From contig NZ_QHGY01000006.1 in the NCBI RefSeq assembly GCF_003254665.1, forward strand, positions 1-64,000: DNA of 64,000 bases. The letters are read 5' to 3'. Shown piece after piece: positions 9,178-17,061 of this stretch (the stretch's first letter is position 1; each line of letters begins with the position of its first letter). The notes beneath the pieces are model-generated. The model made no database searches. It was given only the letters and a program-made list of their open reading frames with translations, and was not told the DNA's origin. The stretch is from Billgrantia lactosivorans (lineage in GTDB: Bacteria > Pseudomonadota > Gammaproteobacteria > Pseudomonadales > Halomonadaceae). The translations under genes were made by a program, and so were the position numbers.

Positions 9178-9711
9178 TCAATCCCCCAGCGCCGCCAGGC
9201 GGTCGGCCTGGACCACCTCGATCCAGTAGCCGTCCACGTCCTTGACGAACACCACGTCCTTCATCTTGCCCTGGTCCGCGCGCTTGACGAAGGTGACGCC
9301 GTTGGCCTCGAACCACGCCTCGGCGGCCTCGAGGTCCGGCACCGAGAAGCAGATGTGGCCAAATCCCTGGGGCTGGGCATTGCCATCGTGGTAGGCGAAG
9401 TCGTCCTGGTTCTCGGTACCCCAGTTGTGGGTCAGCTCGAGCAGGCCCGTCTGGCGGAAGGTCCACACCGTGCGCTCGCCTTTTTCTTCGGGTATCTGCT
9501 CGTTTTCGTCCAGCTTGGCCAGGAAATAGAGCGAGAACCCCATCTCTTCGAAATCGAGCCGGCGCATGACCTGCATGCCGAACACCCGCGTGTAGAAGGC
9601 CAGCGCCTTCTCCGGGTCCTTGACCCGCAGCATGGTGTGGTTGAGGCGAAAGCCCTGCGAATCCGCCGTCGGGGTCCTCACGCCAGGATGCTGCTCTCCC
9701 TTGAAGCTCAT
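9178..9711 (-). CDS. gloA: Lactoylglutathione lyase (glyoxalase I)
   Basis: A 177-residue vicinal-oxygen-chelate protein. Two beta-alpha-beta units carry the metal ligands: RLNHTMLRVKDPEKAL (His), ELTHNWGTE (Glu), GFGHICFSVPD (His) and DGYWIEVVQ (Glu). It isomerises the methylglyoxal-glutathione hemithioacetal to S-lactoylglutathione. It is longer than the E. coli enzyme (135 residues) and resembles the longer pseudomonad and eukaryotic form. The ATG at 9711 has an AAGGAG site. It is convergent with the dioxygenase gene, with 18 bases between stops. Confidence 0.92.
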   Translation of the reverse strand: MSFKGEQHPGVRTPTADSQGFRLNHTMLRVKDPEKALAFYTRVFGMQVMRRLDFEEMGFSLYFLAKLDENEQIPEEKGERTVWTFRQTGLLELTHNWGTENQDDFAYHDGNAQPQGFGHICFSVPDLEAAEAWFEANGVTFVKRADQGKMKDVVFVKDVDGYWIEVVQADRLAALGD

Positions 9712-9842
9712 TGACTGCTCCTTGGCCGTCGTATACCACACCGATGATGCGGCTCGCTTCGACGATTTTCCAGTGACAATCGGCTGCCATGCTCCCCTGG
9801 TCCGCGCTAAAGTAGGGAAGTATCGTTCCTGGGAATACGCCG

Positions 9843-10367
9843 ATGCCGACCTCGTCACTCCCCGCGGCAGCACGTCCGATACGCTGTGCCACCGAGCGTC
9901 TCCTGCAGCTGGTGGCCTGCCTGCTGGCGCTGGCCCTGCTGGCCGGCTGCGCCAGCCGCGACCTCGCCACCCACGACCCGCGGCCCGGCTCGGATACCCT
10001 CTCCATCGAGCGCGCCCTGATTCTCGCCACCGCCCAGGAGGCGCTGGGCACGCCCTATCGCCTCGGCGGCAACACGCCGCAGGGGCTCGACTGCTCGGGG
10101 CTGGTGGAGTTGGCCTACCGTTCGGCGGGCATCCGGGTGCCGCGCACCGCCGACGAGCAGTTCCGCCGCCTGCCTGCGGTCGAGCGCGCCCAGCCCGGCG
10201 ACCTGCTCTTCTTCGGCGACCGGCGCAAGGCCACCCACGTGGGCATCTACCGTGGCGACGGCCAGATGATTCACGCCCCGGGCAGCGGACGCAAGGTCAC
10301 CAGCGTGCCGCTGGACGTGGCCTACTGGGAGGAGAGGTTTCTGGGTGCCGCCGCTCCCGCCCCCTGA
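9843..10367 (+). CDS. NlpC/P60 family lipoprotein (cell-wall peptidase)
   Basis: A 174-residue protein with a lipoprotein signal (LLAGC, lipidated Cys36) and an NlpC/P60 domain. The catalytic Cys84 lies in LDCSGLVELAYR, His132 in THVGIY and the third polar residue His144 in MIHAPG. It should cut within peptidoglycan stem peptides at the inner face of the outer membrane. Length matches the Spr/NlpC group. The ribosome site before the chosen ATG is weak, but no later Met gives a complete signal peptide. Confidence 0.88.
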   Translation: MPTSSLPAAARPIRCATERLLQLVACLLALALLAGCASRDLATHDPRPGSDTLSIERALILATAQEALGTPYRLGGNTPQGLDCSGLVELAYRSAGIRVPRTADEQFRRLPAVERAQPGDLLFFGDRRKATHVGIYRGDGQMIHAPGSGRKVTSVPLDVAYWEERFLGAAAPAP

Positions 10368-10422
10368 CGCGGCTTCGATGGGGAGCTAACATGGTGGTCC
10401 TCCCAACCCATGCGGTGATGCG

Positions 10423-11037
10423 ATGCGACTCGACCTTTCCCTCTACCTGGTCACCGACCCCGAACTCTGCGCCCGCCACGGCCTGGTGGAAACCGTGGTC
10501 GCCGCGGTGCGCGGCGGCGTGACCGTCGTCCAGCTGCGCGACAAGCAGGCCTCCGACGGCGAGATGATCGACCAGGCGCGGCGCCTCAGGGCGGCGCTGG
10601 CCGGCAGCGGTGTGCCGCTGATCATCAACGATCGCCTGACGGTGGCGGTGGAGAGCGGTGCCGACGGCCTGCACCTCGGCCAGGACGACGGCGACGTGGC
10701 CGCGGCTCGGGCCGCCCTGGGGGAAGACGCGATTCTCGGCCTCTCGGTGCAGAACCACGGCCAGCTCGCCCGCCTCGATCCGGCCGCCCTGGACTACCTC
10801 GGCCTCGGCCCGGTGTTCGCCACCTCGACCAAGCAGGACCACGCCACGCCGCTCGGCTTCGATGGCCTGGCAGCGTTGGTGGCGGCCAGCCCCCTGCCGG
10901 CGGTGGCCATCGGCGGGCTCAGGGCCGAGCACGCCCGCCAGGTGCGCGCGGCCGGGGCGCAGGGGCCGGCGGTGGTGTCGGCGATCTGCGGCCAGCCGGA
11001 CCCGCAGGCCGCCGCCCGGGCGTTCTTCGCCGGTTGA
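10423..11037 (+). CDS. thiE: Thiamine-phosphate synthase
   Basis: A 204-residue TIM-barrel enzyme that joins HMP-pyrophosphate and thiazole phosphate to form thiamine phosphate. Visible motifs are TVVQLRDKQASDGEM, IINDRLTVAVESGADGLHLGQDD, the LDYLGLGPVFATSTK phosphate-binding loop and AIGGL. It stands alone, without other thiamine genes nearby, and ends convergent with mntR. Confidence 0.93.
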   Translation: MRLDLSLYLVTDPELCARHGLVETVVAAVRGGVTVVQLRDKQASDGEMIDQARRLRAALAGSGVPLIINDRLTVAVESGADGLHLGQDDGDVAAARAALGEDAILGLSVQNHGQLARLDPAALDYLGLGPVFATSTKQDHATPLGFDGLAALVAASPLPAVAIGGLRAEHARQVRAAGAQGPAVVSAICGQPDPQAAARAFFAG

Positions 11038-11108
11038 GGTGTGCTGCAGCAGCGCCAGTGTGACGGGAAAAGCGGGGGTATGGGTGGCGCCCGGCAGGCG
11101 CCGGCGCC

Positions 11109-11591
11109 TCAGGAGCTGCGTCGCTCCTGCTCGCGGGTGTAGCGCTGCATGATGTCCAGGGTCTCCTGGCTGACGTGGTGCTCCATGCCCTCGGCATCGA
11201 TGCGTGCGGTACGATCGCTGACACCTAGGGCACGCAGGAACTGCAGCACGATGGCATGTCGCTGGTGCGACATGGCCGCCATCGCCTCCCCCTTCTCGGT
11301 CAGGAACAGCGAGCGGTAGGGCTTGCTGGACACCAACCCCAGCGCCTTGAGCCGGGTCACCGTCTTCGACACCGTGGCCTGGCTGACCCCCATGCGCGCG
11401 GCGATATCCGTCGAGCGCGCCTCGCCCTGATGCTTGAGCAGATGGGCGATCAGCTCGACGTAGTCCTCGAGTAGCTCGGTTTCATGGGCATTGCGCACGG
11501 CGACGTACTGCTGCGCATGCTGGTCGCTGGGCGGCAGTGCATCCGCCTTGCACAGGCGATCAGGCGTCACATCGTTCGAGGAGTCGGTCAT
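11109..11591 (-). CDS. mntR: Manganese-responsive DtxR family repressor
   Basis: A 160-residue protein from the ATG at 11591. Its winged helix contains STDIAARMGVSQATVSKTVTRL and the dimer/metal domain contains LFLTEKGEAMA, HQRHAIVLQFLRALGV and AEGMEHHVS, which supply the metal-binding Glu and His residues of MntR. It is divergent from a manganese-type ABC importer with 167 bases between, which is the expected arrangement for a Mn-dependent repressor of that importer. Confidence 0.88.
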   Translation of the reverse strand: MTDSSNDVTPDRLCKADALPPSDQHAQQYVAVRNAHETELLEDYVELIAHLLKHQGEARSTDIAARMGVSQATVSKTVTRLKALGLVSSKPYRSLFLTEKGEAMAAMSHQRHAIVLQFLRALGVSDRTARIDAEGMEHHVSQETLDIMQRYTREQERRSS

Positions 11592-11672
11592 CGCGCCAAT
11601 ATAGCCAATGTCCCGATAGGGCAGCAACAGTGACCCGATAGAGATTTCCTACTACCCTACAAGTTAACCTTG

Positions 11673-11686
11673 GCTAAAATATTAGC
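11673..11686. promoter_or_regulatory. Candidate MntR operator between mntR and the importer
   Basis: A perfect inverted repeat, GCTAA-N4-TTAGC, lies in the mntR/importer divergent region. It overlaps a plausible plus-strand promoter: TTGGCT at 11670 and TAGAAT at 11695, with a long 19-base spacer. Position and symmetry fit an MntR site, but the assignment is inference. Confidence 0.4.
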
Positions 11687-11758
11687 TGTACACTTAGAAT
11701 ATCACTGTAACGAAACAACCTTCGTTCAACGGCCCTGTCGTCAGAGGAGAGTGACCCG

Positions 11759-12670
11759 ATGCCGCTACCCAAGGGATGGATGCTGCTCAGCGCCCTCACG
11801 CTGGCCCTGCCGACCACCGCCCTCGCCGAGGAGCCGCCGCTACGGGTGGCAACCACCTTTTCGGTGGTGGGGGACCTGGTCCGCGAAGTGGCCGGCGACG
11901 ATGCCCAGGTCGACGTGCTGACCCCGGTCGGCGCGGAGGTGCACGAATGGGAGCTGGTGCCGAGCAACTTCATCGTGCTCGAGCGGGCCGACGTGGTGTT
12001 CTACAACGGCTACGGCCTCGAGCAGTGGATCGGCCAGGTCGAGGCCACGGTGGGAGACGAGGTGCCCCTGGTCGCCCTGGCCGAGGAGAGCGGCTACGCC
12101 ACCCAGCCTATCGCCACCGGCGACTTCGCCGGCGAGCCCGACCCGCACATGTGGATGGACCCGCGTGCCGCTGCCGAGTTCGCCCGGGTGATCGCCGACA
12201 GCCTCGCCGAGGCCCGGCCGGACGCCGCCGAGGACTTCCAGGCCCGCGCCGAGGCGCTGAGCGAATCGCTGCACGACCTGCACGACGAGCTCACCGAGAG
12301 CCTCGCCGACCTTCCCGAGGAGCGGCGCCTGCTCATCACCAGCGAGGCCGCCTTCCTCTACTTCGCCGACGCCTTCGGCTTCGAGCACGACGGCATCTGG
12401 GGCAACAACGCCGAGCAGGAGGGCTCGCCGCAGCAAGTCATGCGCATCGTCGACAAGATCGAGGAGCGACAGCCGGCCGCCATCTTCTGGGAGAGCACCA
12501 TTTCCGATCGCCACGTGCGCAGCGTCGCCAGCGAGGCCCAGGTGGAGATCGCCGGCCCGCTCTACGTCGATTCCCTCAGCGAACAGGACGGCGAGGCACC
12601 CGACTACGCCGGCATGCTGCGCCACAACGTCGGGCTGCTGCTCGAAGCCCTGGGAGGCGAACATGACTGA
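11759..12670 (+). CDS. Manganese/zinc ABC transporter substrate-binding protein
   Basis: A 303-residue cluster A-I binding protein with a signal peptide ending at ALA. Metal ligands are visible in EVHEWELVPSNF (His), DPHMWMDPR (His), a Glu in LLITSEAAFLYFADAFG and an Asp in YVDSLSEQ. It lacks the His-rich loop common in ZnuA; the two-His, Glu, Asp set favours Mn. AGGAGAG precedes the ATG. It overlaps the ATPase gene by eight bases. Confidence 0.88.
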   Translation: MPLPKGWMLLSALTLALPTTALAEEPPLRVATTFSVVGDLVREVAGDDAQVDVLTPVGAEVHEWELVPSNFIVLERADVVFYNGYGLEQWIGQVEATVGDEVPLVALAEESGYATQPIATGDFAGEPDPHMWMDPRAAAEFARVIADSLAEARPDAAEDFQARAEALSESLHDLHDELTESLADLPEERRLLITSEAAFLYFADAFGFEHDGIWGNNAEQEGSPQQVMRIVDKIEERQPAAIFWESTISDRHVRSVASEAQVEIAGPLYVDSLSEQDGEAPDYAGMLRHNVGLLLEALGGEHD

Positions 12671-13451
12671 CCCCGTTCCGGCCCTGCAGGCGCACCGGCT
12701 GAGCGCGGCCTACCACCAGCAGCCCGTGCTCGAGGAGATCACGCTGTCGCTGCCCCAGGGGCAGTGGACGGCCATCGTCGGCCCCAACGGCGCCGGCAAG
12801 TCGAGCCTGCTCAACCTGGTGATCGGCAGCCTCGCCCCGCTGCGCGGCGACCTGCGAATTCTCGGCCAGAGCCCGGCCGCCCAGCGCAGGGCCGGCAATA
12901 TCGCCTACATGGCCCAGCAGGAGCACATGGAGTGGGACTTCCCCATCTCGGTTCGCGACACGGTACTGACCGGCCGCTACGGCCTGATGCGCCATGACCC
13001 GCTGTGGCAGCGCCTGGTGCCGCGGCGCTGGGCCAATCCCAGCCACCGCCAGGCCGTGGAGGCGGCCCTGGAGGCCGTCGACATGGCCGATTACGCCGCC
13101 CGCCCCATCGGCGAGCTTTCCGGCGGCCAGAAGAAACGCGTGATGCTGGCGCGCGCCCTGGCGCAGCAAGCCAGGATCCTGCTGCTCGACGAGCCGCTGG
13201 CGGGGGTGGACCCACCCAGCGAGAAGCTGATCCTCGCCACCCTCGAGCGCGAACGCCGCGCCGGGCGCACCATCATCATGGTGACCCACGACATGCCGAG
13301 CGCGCGCGTCCATGCCGACAACGTGCTGCTGATCAACCGCACGCTGGTCGGCATGGGTGCCCCCGACGAGATGCTCAGCGACGCCATGCTGGCGCGCCTG
13401 GCGGTGGGGGCACCCGAGCCGGCGCGGGGGGGTGCCCGTGTCGCAGCTTGA
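12663..13451 (+). CDS. Manganese/zinc ABC transporter ATP-binding protein
   Basis: A 262-residue ATPase with Walker A GPNGAGKS, Q-loop MAQQEHMEWDFP, signature LSGGQKKR and Walker B ILLLDEPLAGVD. The MEWDFPISVRDTVLTGRYG segment is typical of the MntB/SitB/ZnuC group. It is translationally coupled at both ends: it overlaps the binding-protein gene by eight bases and the permease gene by fourteen. Confidence 0.92.
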   Translation: MTDPVPALQAHRLSAAYHQQPVLEEITLSLPQGQWTAIVGPNGAGKSSLLNLVIGSLAPLRGDLRILGQSPAAQRRAGNIAYMAQQEHMEWDFPISVRDTVLTGRYGLMRHDPLWQRLVPRRWANPSHRQAVEAALEAVDMADYAARPIGELSGGQKKRVMLARALAQQARILLLDEPLAGVDPPSEKLILATLERERRAGRTIIMVTHDMPSARVHADNVLLINRTLVGMGAPDEMLSDAMLARLAVGAPEPARGGARVAA

Positions 13452-14373
13452 GCCGTTCGCCCTGGGCGTGATCGACGCCCTGACGGCGCTGCTGATGATG
13501 GCGGTCGACCTGCTGCCGGAGCACCTCGCCGCGCCCTTCGAATACCGCTTCATGCAGCGCGCCCTGCTCACCTCGGTGCTGGTGGGGGCGATCTGCGGGC
13601 TGCTCTCCTGCTACGTGGTGCTCAAGCGCTGGTCGCTGCTGGGCGACGCCATCTCCCATGCGGTGCTGCCCGGCGTGGCCATCGCCTACCTGCTGGGCTG
13701 GCCGTTCTTCATCGGCGCCTTCGTCACCGGCGCGCTGACCTCGCTGGGCATCGGCGCCATTGAACGCCACACCCGCATCAAGTCGGATGCGGCCATGGGG
13801 CTGATGTTCACCGCCGCCTTCGCGCTGGGCATCGTGATCATCAGCAAGATCGCCACCAGCACCCACCTGCTGCATATCCTGTTCGGCAACGTGCTGGGGG
13901 TGAAGACCTCGGCGCTGGTGCTGACCCTGCTGGCCAGCGTGGTGACGCTGCTGGCGATCTGGCTGGCCTACCGCCCGCTGCTGCTCTACACCTTCGACCC
14001 GCAGCAGGCCCAGGCGCTGGGCTTCAATACTGGCCTCATCCATTACGGGCTGATCCTGCTGCTGACGCTGACCATCGTCGCCAGCCTGGAAACCGTGGGC
14101 ATCATCCTGGTGGTGGCGATGCTGATCACCCCCGGCGCCACGGCCCACCTGCTCACCGACCGCTTCACCTCGATGCTGGCCATTTCGGTCGCCGTCGGCG
14201 TGACCTCCGCCGTGGTGGGGCTGGTGCTCTCGGTGTCGCTGGATGTCGCCTCGGGCGGCGCCATCGTGCTGGTGGCCTCGGGGCTGTTCCTCGTCGCCCT
14301 GCTGGCGGCGCCCAAGCATGGTCTGGTGGCCCGACACTGGCGGCGCTGGCGGCTCAATCGCGCCCAGGCATGA
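13438..14373 (+). CDS. Manganese/zinc ABC transporter permease
   Basis: A 311-residue ZnuB/MntC-type permease with about eight hydrophobic segments, the coupling segment LKRWSLLGDAISHAVLPGVAIAYLLG and ATLLITPGATAHLLTDR-like chemistry in its second half (AMLITPGATAHLLTDRF). The start used is the GTG at 13438; the nearest ATG (13495) would remove part of the N-terminus, and an upstream ATG would overlap the ATPase by over 90 bases. It completes the importer controlled by the divergent mntR. Confidence 0.9.
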   Translation: MSQLEPFALGVIDALTALLMMAVDLLPEHLAAPFEYRFMQRALLTSVLVGAICGLLSCYVVLKRWSLLGDAISHAVLPGVAIAYLLGWPFFIGAFVTGALTSLGIGAIERHTRIKSDAAMGLMFTAAFALGIVIISKIATSTHLLHILFGNVLGVKTSALVLTLLASVVTLLAIWLAYRPLLLYTFDPQQAQALGFNTGLIHYGLILLLTLTIVASLETVGIILVVAMLITPGATAHLLTDRFTSMLAISVAVGVTSAVVGLVLSVSLDVASGGAIVLVASGLFLVALLAAPKHGLVARHWRRWRLNRAQA

Positions 14374-14418
14374 CGGGGCTGACGACGCCTGGCCGAGTGC
14401 CGGCGGTGTGCTGCCAGG

Positions 14419-15294
14419 CTAGGACGTCGGACGGCGCTTCAGGGTCGTCCGCCGATCGTGATAGGCGATCGCCAGGCCGCTGCCGACGATCAGCGCGCTG
14501 CCGACGAATACCCAGACATCGGGCATCTCGCCCCAGAACCACCAGCCCAGCAGTACCGCCCACAGCATGGCGGTGTAGTCGAAGGGGGCGGCAATGGCCG
14601 CCGGGGCGAAGCGAAAGGCCAGGGTGATGCAGGCCGTGGCCCCGACTCCGATGATCCCTGCGCCGAGGAAACCGAGCCAGTGCCAGGGCTGGGGGGTCTG
14701 CCAGACCCACGGCAGCGCGACGGCGGTCAGCACCATCGGCACCAGCGTCATGTAGAAGACCATGGCCCAGAGATGCTCGCGGGCACCATAGCGTCGCGCG
14801 GTGATCATCATCAGCGCATAGAAGACGGCTGCCGCCAGCAGCGCAAGCGCCCCCGGGTGAAAGGCATCGCCACCGGGTCGCACCACCACCAGCACCCCCA
14901 CGAAGCCCAGCAGGGACGCCGCCAGCACCGGAGGGTCGATTTTCTCCCCCAGCAGCGGCACCGAGAGCAGGGTGACGAACAGCGGGGCGACGAAGGCGAT
15001 CGCCGTGGCCTCGGCCAGCGGCAGCAGCGTCAGGCCGAGCACGAAGAAGAACATGGTGCCGGTGTAGATCAGGCCGCGAACCAGGTGTACCCCGGGGCGG
15101 CGGGTACGCAGCTTGGTCAGCCCCCCACCGAAGTGGGCAAGCAACGCGATCAGCGGCAGCGAGACCAGGGTGCGAAAGAAGATGATCTGCAGCGGCGAGT
15201 GCACCTCGCCCAGCCACTTGGCGATGGCATCGCCGATGGCGAGGCACAGCACCCCGGCGCACATGAACAGAATGCCCTTCAATGATGGCGACAT
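14419..15294 (-). CDS. EamA/DMT family membrane exporter
   Basis: A 291-residue protein with ten hydrophobic segments in two EamA repeats (LAEATAIAFVAPLFVTLLSV in the first, AAPFDYTAMLWAVLLGWWFWGE in the second). Such carriers export small metabolites, and some, such as pseudopaline exporter CntI, export metallophores. The gene is divergent from a nickel/peptide/opine-type importer that carries a Zur-like box, so a role in metallophore traffic is possible. A terminator-like hairpin sits directly upstream in its leader. The ATG at 15294 was preferred to one 39 bases upstream because the family starts near the first helix. Confidence 0.8.
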   Translation of the reverse strand: MSPSLKGILFMCAGVLCLAIGDAIAKWLGEVHSPLQIIFFRTLVSLPLIALLAHFGGGLTKLRTRRPGVHLVRGLIYTGTMFFFVLGLTLLPLAEATAIAFVAPLFVTLLSVPLLGEKIDPPVLAASLLGFVGVLVVVRPGGDAFHPGALALLAAAVFYALMMITARRYGAREHLWAMVFYMTLVPMVLTAVALPWVWQTPQPWHWLGFLGAGIIGVGATACITLAFRFAPAAIAAPFDYTAMLWAVLLGWWFWGEMPDVWVFVGSALIVGSGLAIAYHDRRTTLKRRPTS

Positions 15295-15326
15295 GATGCC
15301 CCCTCGGCTCCACCCTGGCTGGCAAA

Positions 15327-15358
15327 AAACCACCCCGCCGACCGAGAGGGCGGCGGGG
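15327..15358 (-). terminator. Terminator-like hairpin in the leader of the EamA gene
   Basis: Read on the minus strand, the arms CCCCGCCG and CGGCGGGG enclose a ten-base loop and are followed by TGG and six T residues. No minus-strand gene lies upstream, and the exporter start is only 32 bases further on. The hairpin must therefore be read as a leader attenuator or as a block to stray divergent transcription. Confidence 0.6.
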
Positions 15359-15481
15359 CTTGATGATTAACAACCTAATGGCTGGGGCAGGCTTCGGCAA
15401 GCACGGCGCCCCAAAATGGCGCATCCAACCATGGGCAGGTCGAGGTCGGGATATAGGCAGGTGCAGCTTCCACTCAAAAAA

Positions 15482-15497
15482 GTTATGTTATAACGTA
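15482..15497. promoter_or_regulatory. Candidate Zur box upstream of the metal/opine ABC importer
   Basis: GTTATGTTATAACGTA is centred on the self-complementary GTTATAAC. On the opposite strand it matches the site upstream of dksA2 at 15 of 16 bases. A -10-like TATAAC (15489-15494) lies inside it, 41 bases before the start of the binding-protein gene, so a bound repressor would block the promoter. The sequence resembles proteobacterial Zur sites; binding is inferred. Confidence 0.65.
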
Positions 15498-15534
15498 TAT
15501 GTCTATTTTTCGACGACGCTAGGAAGATCCTGCA

Positions 15535-17061
15535 ATGGTGCGACCCCCTCGTTCCCTTCTCCTTGCCCTGGCCCTGCTGCCCCTGTCAGCCGCCGCCGAC
15601 CGGCCGCTCTCGGTGGTCGCCCCCTGGGAGATCACCGGTGCCGATCCCTCGACTGCCGGCTATGTCTACGCCCGCATGCGGGTCGCCGAGACCCTGGTCG
15701 ACACCGATGCCGACGGCCAGCCCGCACCGGGGCTGGCGGGCTCCTGGCAGCCCGGCGACGATGGCCTGACCTGGCGCTTCGCCCTGCGCGACGACGTCAC
15801 CTTCCACGATGGCAGCCCGCTGACGGCACAAGCCGCGGCCACGAGCCTGCAACATGCCCAGGCCAAACCGGGCATGCTCGATTCGGCGCCCATCGCCGCC
15901 ATCGAGGCCGAGGGCGACGAGGTGGTGATCCGGCTCGACAGCCCCTTCGCGCCGCTGCCGGCGCTGCTGGCCCACTCTTCCACCCTGGTCCTCGCCCCGG
16001 GCGCCTTCGACGACGAGGGGCGTGTCACCAAGGTGATCGGTACCGGGCCCTACCGGGTGAAGAGCGTGGCTCCCCCGCAGCGGCTCGAGGTGGAGCGTTT
16101 CGACGACTACTGGGGCGAGGCGCCCGCCATCGACAGCGCCAGCTACCTGGCGGTGGGCCGCGGCGAGACCCGCGCGCTGATGGCCGAGAGTGGCGATGCC
16201 GACGTGGTCTTCACCCTCGAACCGGCCAGCCGCGCGCGGCTGGCACGAGACGATCGCCTGACGCTGCATGCCGAGCCGCTGCCGCGCACCATCGTGCTCA
16301 AGGTCAATGCCGAACACCCACTCCTCGAGGACGAGCGCGCCCGCCAGGCGCTGAGCCTGGCCATCGATCGCGGTGGCATCGCCGCCGGCCTGCTGCGCAA
16401 TCCCGAAGCCGCCGCGGCCGAGCTGTTCCCCGCCAGCCTGGGCCCCTGGCACCTGGGCCTCGACGCCGGCGAGGCGCAGGACCTGGAGCGCGCCCGCGAG
16501 CTGCTCGCCGAGCTGGGCTGGCAGGCCAACGGCAGTGGCGTGCTCGAGCGCAACGGCGAGCCTTTCGAGCTGACCCTGCGCACCTTCTCCGACCGCCCCG
16601 AGCTGCCGCTGGTGGCCACCGCCCTGCAGGATCAGTGGCGCGAGATCGGCGTGGCGCTGGAAGTCGCCGTGGGCAACGCCAGCGAGATCCCCTCCGGCCA
16701 CCGCGACGGCAGCCTGGAGCTGGGCCTGATGGCGCGCAATTACGGCCTGGTACCCGACCCGCTCGGCACCCTGCTCGACGACTTCGGCACCGATCCCGAA
16801 GCGATGGGCGGCGACTGGGGGGCCATGGGCTGGCGCGATGACGATCTGGCGTCCTGGCTCGACACCCTGCGTCAGGAAGCCGACAGCGCAGCCCGCGGCG
16901 AACTGGCGGGCCGGGTGGCACACCGCCTGAACGAAGCCATGCCGGTCGTGCCCGTGGCCTGGTACCAGCAGACCGCCGCGGTCGACGCCGAGCTGGAGGG
17001 CTTCTCCATCGATCCGCTGGAGCGCAGCTATCGCATCGACGAGCTGAGGTGGGGCGAATGA
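15535..17061 (+). CDS. Nickel/peptide/opine-type ABC transporter substrate-binding protein
   Basis: A 508-residue SBP_bac_5 (cluster C) periplasmic protein with a short signal peptide ending near AAA. Family segments are visible: TWRFALRDDVTFHDGSPLTA, VIGTGPYRVKSV and ARQALSLAIDRGGIA. AGGAAG precedes the ATG. Relatives bind peptides, nickel chelates or opine metallophores (NikA, CntA). The Zur-like box in its promoter and the absence of a second copy of the subunits favour metal-chelate uptake under zinc starvation; this is inference. It overlaps the next gene by four bases. Confidence 0.82.
   Translation: MVRPPRSLLLALALLPLSAAADRPLSVVAPWEITGADPSTAGYVYARMRVAETLVDTDADGQPAPGLAGSWQPGDDGLTWRFALRDDVTFHDGSPLTAQAAATSLQHAQAKPGMLDSAPIAAIEAEGDEVVIRLDSPFAPLPALLAHSSTLVLAPGAFDDEGRVTKVIGTGPYRVKSVAPPQRLEVERFDDYWGEAPAIDSASYLAVGRGETRALMAESGDADVVFTLEPASRARLARDDRLTLHAEPLPRTIVLKVNAEHPLLEDERARQALSLAIDRGGIAAGLLRNPEAAAAELFPASLGPWHLGLDAGEAQDLERARELLAELGWQANGSGVLERNGEPFELTLRTFSDRPELPLVATALQDQWREIGVALEVAVGNASEIPSGHRDGSLELGLMARNYGLVPDPLGTLLDDFGTDPEAMGGDWGAMGWRDDDLASWLDTLRQEADSAARGELAGRVAHRLNEAMPVVPVAWYQQTAAVDAELEGFSIDPLERSYRIDELRWGE

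Noticed and set aside
15367..15432. A 21-residue, three-cysteine leader peptide on the minus strand before the EamA gene.
   Set aside because: No ribosome binding site precedes the ATG, and short open frames are expected by chance in this GC-rich leader.
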